Source: Methylococcaceae bacterium
GTDB lineage: Bacteria; Pseudomonadota; Gammaproteobacteria; Methylococcales; Methylomonadaceae
Direction of reading: 5' to 3'
DNA: 16,465 nucleotides
Assembly: GCA_013140465.1 (NCBI GenBank)
Contig: JABFST010000342.1
Span: forward strand, 1 to 16,465
The notes under the pieces: generated by a model
Told to the model about the DNA's origin: nothing
What the model saw: only the letters and a program-made list of their open reading frames with translations
The model's database searches: none
Position numbers and translations under genes: made by a program
Part shown: in pieces, positions 12,973-16,465 of the stretch
How positions within the stretch are numbered: the stretch's first letter is position 1
Layout: the number at the start of each line of letters is the position of its first letter

Positions 12973-14199
12973 TTAAAAATTACCTTGAAACCAGTTTTTT
13001 ACTTTTGAAAACCAACCTAAAGCATCCGCTTCTGCATCGCGGTTTAGGTTTTGATGCTCTTTACCATAGATCAATAAGCCGACCCCTGTGGAATGGATAG
13101 GGTTTTTGACGACTTCTGCCAATCCCGTCACATTTTGTGGGCCGCCCATGCGCACTGGCATATGGAATATTTCCTCCGCCAGCTCAATTAAGCCTTTTAC
13201 TTTTGAACTGCCACCTGTCAGCACAACGCCAGCGGCAATTAACTCTTCGTTGCCGCTGCGCCGCAATTCCGACTGCACCAGCAACATTAATTCTTCATAA
13301 CGCGGTTCGATAATCTCCGCCAAACTCTGCATGGAAATCTTGCGCGGGGCACGGTCGCCTATGCTGGGCACTTCGATGGTGCTGTCGGCACTGGCCAATT
13401 GGGTCAGGGCACAGGCGTACTTGCGCTTGATGTCTTCGGCATTGATAGTCGGTGTGCGCAAAGCCACGGCGATGTCGTTAGTCACTTGGTCGCCAGCTAT
13501 CGGGATGACTGCCGTGTGCTTGATCGCCCCATCGACATAAATGGCTATATCGGTGGTGCCGCCGCCGATGTCGCATAACAAACAGCCCAAGTCTTTTTCG
13601 TCGTCGGTGAGGACGGAATTGCACGAGGCCAATTGTTCCAGCACGATGTCTTCAACTTCCAAGCCACAACGGCGTATACATTTGATGATGTTTTGTGAGG
13701 CACTGACGCTACCTGTCACCATGTGGACTTTGGCTTCCAAGCGTATGCCGGACATGCCTATGGGTTCTTTGATCCCGTCTTGCAGATCGATGACAAATTC
13801 TTGGGGCAAGATGTGCAATATTTTTTGGTCGGCAGGTATTGCCACCGCCCGCGCAGAGTCGATGACCCGTTCGATGTCGAATTGCGTCACTTCTTTGTCC
13901 TTGATCGCCACGATGCCGTGGGAATTAAGGCTTCTGATGTGGCTGCCCGCAATGCCCGCAAAGACGGATTTAATTTGGCATCCTGCCATCAATTCGGCTT
14001 CTTCTATGGCTTTTTGAATGGACTGGACGGTCGATTCCAAATTGACGACAACGCCTTTTTTTAGGCCGCGCGAGGGCGTAGTGCCTATGCCTATGATTTC
14101 TATGTTGCCATCAGTGGTGAGCTCACCAACAATAGCCGCGACCTTTGACGTACCGATGTCGAGTCCGACTATTAAATTACGCTCTGTTTTTTTTGCCAT
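12973..14199 (-). CDS. ftsA: Cell division protein FtsA
   Basis: 408 residues, an actin-like ATPase that tethers FtsZ to the membrane. The nucleotide-binding motifs are GLDIGTSK (12-19), CDIGGGTTDIAI (209-220) and GVVLTGGSS (324-332). The subdomain 1C typical of FtsA occupies about 84-165. The C-terminal amphipathic membrane-targeting helix GWFSKVKNWFQGNF (395-408) is intact. The ATG lies one base after the ftsQ stop, so it is translationally coupled, with only a weak Shine-Dalgarno (AGAGTAG) inside the end of ftsQ. Length and motifs are ordinary for gammaproteobacteria. Confidence 0.97.
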   Translation of the reverse strand: MAKKTERNLIVGLDIGTSKVAAIVGELTTDGNIEIIGIGTTPSRGLKKGVVVNLESTVQSIQKAIEEAELMAGCQIKSVFAGIAGSHIRSLNSHGIVAIKDKEVTQFDIERVIDSARAVAIPADQKILHILPQEFVIDLQDGIKEPIGMSGIRLEAKVHMVTGSVSASQNIIKCIRRCGLEVEDIVLEQLASCNSVLTDDEKDLGCLLCDIGGGTTDIAIYVDGAIKHTAVIPIAGDQVTNDIAVALRTPTINAEDIKRKYACALTQLASADSTIEVPSIGDRAPRKISMQSLAEIIEPRYEELMLLVQSELRRSGNEELIAAGVVLTGGSSKVKGLIELAEEIFHMPVRMGGPQNVTGLAEVVKNPIHSTGVGLLIYGKEHQNLNRDAEADALGWFSKVKNWFQGNF

Positions 14200-14200
14200 T

Positions 14201-14998
14201 TTATCTACTCTGTTTAGCCTTTTCGTGTTCTTGTGTGGTAAGGGTGGGTGCGGCTAGTGCCGCCCAGTCTATCTCAGGGCTGCCGGGCTTCCATGACACG
14301 GCATAACCATTCGGGTAGCGTAAGTCTACAACCGCCATGAGTCCGGTTTGTTCGGGTTTTAGCACGCTTAGGGTTTTTAAGAACCGTTGCAGTTTTTTGA
14401 GTTGCTCTTCCCTTCCTAACAAAATCTCCAAACCATCCGCCAATTTTATTTTCCAAGCCCCTCGGCTATTAATGCCAAATTCCGCCAATGTTAAGGATTG
14501 GTCTGCCAAGGCGGTCTTTACGCCTTTCATAATTTCCAGCACTTTAAGGTGTTGCATTTCAGGGCCGCTGACCCGCACCAAGTGTTGGAAGGGTACGGTG
14601 TTTTGGGGTGTAAAAATTACCCCGTTTTGGGTAATCAGGCTGTTTTCGCCCCAACGCGCATAAGGCCGACGTTCGGTTATTTTTATATCGACTGCATCGG
14701 GCCAAATGCGTTTTACGCTGACGGTATCCACCCAAGGCAAGGCAGCAACGGCAGCATGTATGGTCTGCATGTCGGCCTGAAAGATGCTTTTGTCAACCAA
14801 AGGCAACAGCGTAGCCTTCAGGTCCGATTCGCTGAGGTATTGGAAAATACCGCCGATATGCACAAACTTTATCGGCATCAGCTGGCTTTTAAGCGTTATC
14901 TGCTTAAAATGACCTTTGCTGGCAGCGACATAAGCCCCCGCTAACACACCCGCCAGTAATACTACGCTTACCCAGCTTAGAGTCCCTACTTTGCTCAT
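14201..14998 (-). CDS. ftsQ: Cell division protein FtsQ
   Basis: 265 residues from the ATG at 14998, whose first base is the last base of the upstream TAA (TAATG); an in-frame TTG at 15028 would lie inside ddl and is rejected. There is a short cytoplasmic N-terminus, one membrane helix (about 5-25), a POTRA domain (about 45-112, with LPWVDTVSVKRIWPDAVDIKITERRPYARWG at 87-117) and the beta domain reaching VVDLRYPNGYAVSWK near the end. FtsQ is a bitopic inner-membrane protein that links early and late divisome proteins (FtsBL). The last 20 or so residues are basic. The gene is tightly coupled to ddl and ftsA. Confidence 0.95.
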   Translation of the reverse strand: MSKVGTLSWVSVVLLAGVLAGAYVAASKGHFKQITLKSQLMPIKFVHIGGIFQYLSESDLKATLLPLVDKSIFQADMQTIHAAVAALPWVDTVSVKRIWPDAVDIKITERRPYARWGENSLITQNGVIFTPQNTVPFQHLVRVSGPEMQHLKVLEIMKGVKTALADQSLTLAEFGINSRGAWKIKLADGLEILLGREEQLKKLQRFLKTLSVLKPEQTGLMAVVDLRYPNGYAVSWKPGSPEIDWAALAAPTLTTQEHEKAKQSR

Positions 14999-16465
14999 TA
15001 CCCTAAACTGGTTTCCAACACCCGCCAAACCAAGTCGTCAAAATCGATGCCCGCTTGCCTGGCTGCCATCGGCACTAAACTGTGGTCAGTCATGCCGGGT
15101 ACGGTGTTGATTTCAATCAGTTGATATTGCCCGGCATCGTCAATAAATACATCGACCCTAGCCCAGCCTTTTGCCCCAACTACTTTGCCCGCAGTGACCG
15201 CCAGCTTTCTAAGCAGTTGTTCTTGCTCGTCCGCCAAGCCCGCAGGGCAATGGTATTGGGTGGTGTTGGCGAGGTATTTGGCTTCGTAATCGTAAAACGC
15301 GTTAGGTGTTTCTAGCCTTATGACAGGCAGGGCTAGGCCGTTCAGCACCGCAACCGTGTATTCTTTGCCTGTCACCCAACTTTCGGCATACACGTCACAA
15401 CCAAATTGCAGGGCAAGCTCTAAGGCTTGTGCCAATTCTGCGCGGTTGTTGGCTTTGCTCATGCCTATGCTGGAGCCTTCTTGCGCGGGTTTGACGATCA
15501 CCGGAAAGCCCAGTTTTTCGATACACGCATCCAAATCCTCGGCATCCGCCAGCAAATGCCAGCGTGGCGTGACCAAACCGTAGCCTTGCCAGCATAGTTT
15601 GGTCTTGAGTTTGTCCATCGTCAGGGCTGATGCCAACACCCCGCTACCCGTATAAGGTATGCCCAGCACTTCTAAGACGGCTTGCAGCACGCCATCTTCG
15701 CCACCGCGCCCGTGGATAATGTTAAACACCCGGTCAGGCTTGATGCCCGCCAAGGCATCAATAGGGCTGCCCGTGACATCAACCGCGACCGCATCAACGC
15801 CCTTGCGGATTAAGGCATCATAAACCGCCGCGCCGCTTCTTAAAGAAACGGCTCGCTCAGCGGCAGAACCACCCATTAACACGGCAACGCGGCCAAACTG
15901 TTCGGGCTTAAGCTGCGCCGCCGCAGCGTGTGTTTGTTCACCCACCATACAAACCTCAGTATGCAATTCCACGCCTTGCTGCTCCTTTACTTGTTTTTGT
16001 ACATAATAAATTAAGTTTTCAATGTCAGCGGCGGTGGCGTTGCCGGTATTGACGATAAAATTGGCATGTTTTGGGGACACCAATGCGCCACCGATGGCAT
16101 AGCCTTTTAAGCCAGATTGCTCAATTAACCGGGCGGCAAAATCACCTGGCGGGTTTTTAAATACCGATCCGCAACTGGGCTGGTTAGTGGGCTGCGTCTG
16201 CGCCCTGTGTTCCAGCAATGCTTTTATTTTTTGTTGGCTGGCTTCGGTGGTGCCTGGCTGCAATTGCAGTTGGCAGCTTAAAAACCAGTCCTGTTCATAA
16301 TTTTTTACCGAACGGTAGCCTATGTTAAAGGCCTGGGCATTGCGCATTGTCACGTTACCAGCACGGTCTAGCATTTCTACTTGTTTGACGATAGCCCAGG
16401 TTTCGCCGCCGAAAGCCCCTGCGCTCATCTTAAGCGCGCCGCCCATCGTGCCGGGTATGCCCGCC
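14998..16465 (-). CDS. MurB-Ddl fusion: C-terminal part of UDP-N-acetylenolpyruvoylglucosamine reductase joined to D-alanine--D-alanine ligase (partial)
   Basis: One uninterrupted minus-strand frame runs from the right edge to the TAA at 15000-14998; the MurB N-terminus is outside the window. Residue numbers count from the methionine at 16446. MurB: GIPGTMGGAL across the start, GAFGGE (10-15), GYRSVKNY (43-50), the catalytic-serine segment SCGSVFKNPPGDFAARLIE (91-109) and the closing stretch GVELHTEVCMVGE (158-170). A linker QTHAAAAQLKPEQ follows. Ddl (184-482) has VAVLMGGSAAERAVSLRSG, HGRGGEDGVLQAVLE, PVIVKPAQEGSSIGMSK, YEAKYLANTTQY and LIEINTVPGMTDHS. MurB makes UDP-MurNAc and Ddl makes D-Ala-D-Ala. 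The ATG of CMVGEQ (15948) has GAGG five bases upstream, so Ddl could also be made alone from an internal start. A short sequencing frameshift joining two genes cannot be excluded. Confidence 0.9.
   Translation of the reverse strand, partial: AGIPGTMGGALKMSAGAFGGETWAIVKQVEMLDRAGNVTMRNAQAFNIGYRSVKNYEQDWFLSCQLQLQPGTTEASQQKIKALLEHRAQTQPTNQPSCGSVFKNPPGDFAARLIEQSGLKGYAIGGALVSPKHANFIVNTGNATAADIENLIYYVQKQVKEQQGVELHTEVCMVGEQTHAAAAQLKPEQFGRVAVLMGGSAAERAVSLRSGAAVYDALIRKGVDAVAVDVTGSPIDALAGIKPDRVFNIIHGRGGEDGVLQAVLEVLGIPYTGSGVLASALTMDKLKTKLCWQGYGLVTPRWHLLADAEDLDACIEKLGFPVIVKPAQEGSSIGMSKANNRAELAQALELALQFGCDVYAESWVTGKEYTVAVLNGLALPVIRLETPNAFYDYEAKYLANTTQYHCPAGLADEQEQLLRKLAVTAGKVVGAKGWARVDVFIDDAGQYQLIEINTVPGMTDHSLVPMAARQAGIDFDDLVWRVLETSLG

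Overview
The window looks like chromosome of a gammaproteobacterial methanotroph or methylotroph (Methylococcales-like). This rests on a complete fhcB, the B subunit of the tetrahydromethanopterin-linked formyltransferase/hydrolase complex, lying beside a typical gammaproteobacterial murB-ddl-ftsQ-ftsA-ftsZ division cluster. The species cannot be read from the sequence.

Region 1 (1-3479, + strand) is a small signalling operon. It holds the tail of a probable small GTPase, a roadblock/LC7 protein, a two-part protein (an N-terminal domain that may be kinase-like, then a calcineurin-type phosphoesterase) and a protein with a degenerate receiver-like N-terminus. The first two resemble an MglA/MglB-type switch, with the last two as possible outputs.

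Region 2 (3480-6180) starts with a nested palindromic, MITE-like element with 13-bp terminal inverted repeats. It continues with four minus-strand genes for small enzyme-type proteins: NTF2-like, GST, cupin and GNAT. Their content is cassette-like, and a 22-bp perfect palindrome sits directly upstream of the first gene.

Region 3 (6180-10287) is an AT-rich accessory islet. It contains a YoeB-type toxin-antitoxin pair, a potassium channel, a SLATT-family membrane protein (a predicted antiphage effector class), a Uma2-family nuclease-like protein and several dispersed palindromic repeats. At 6652, on the strand and in the order expected after fhcB, lies an orphaned 5' end of fhcA (about 38 codons with its ribosome binding site), cut off by a palindromic repeat. 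The simplest reading is that the islet was inserted between fhcB and fhcA, and that fhcA was then lost or rebuilt elsewhere.

Region 4 (10288-16465, - strand) is conserved core: fhcB, ftsZ, ftsA, ftsQ and an uninterrupted MurB-Ddl reading frame that runs off the right edge. The division genes are tightly coupled (a TAATG overlap at ddl/ftsQ, one base between ftsQ and ftsA), while ftsZ and fhcB are separated by 233 bp with a strong hairpin. lpxC, the usual gene after ftsZ, is absent here.

The best candidates for something new are the SLATT / K+ channel / Uma2 / toxin-antitoxin islet with the fhcA scar, the possible kinase-phosphoesterase fusion in the GTPase-roadblock operon, and the MurB-Ddl fusion with a possible internal start.
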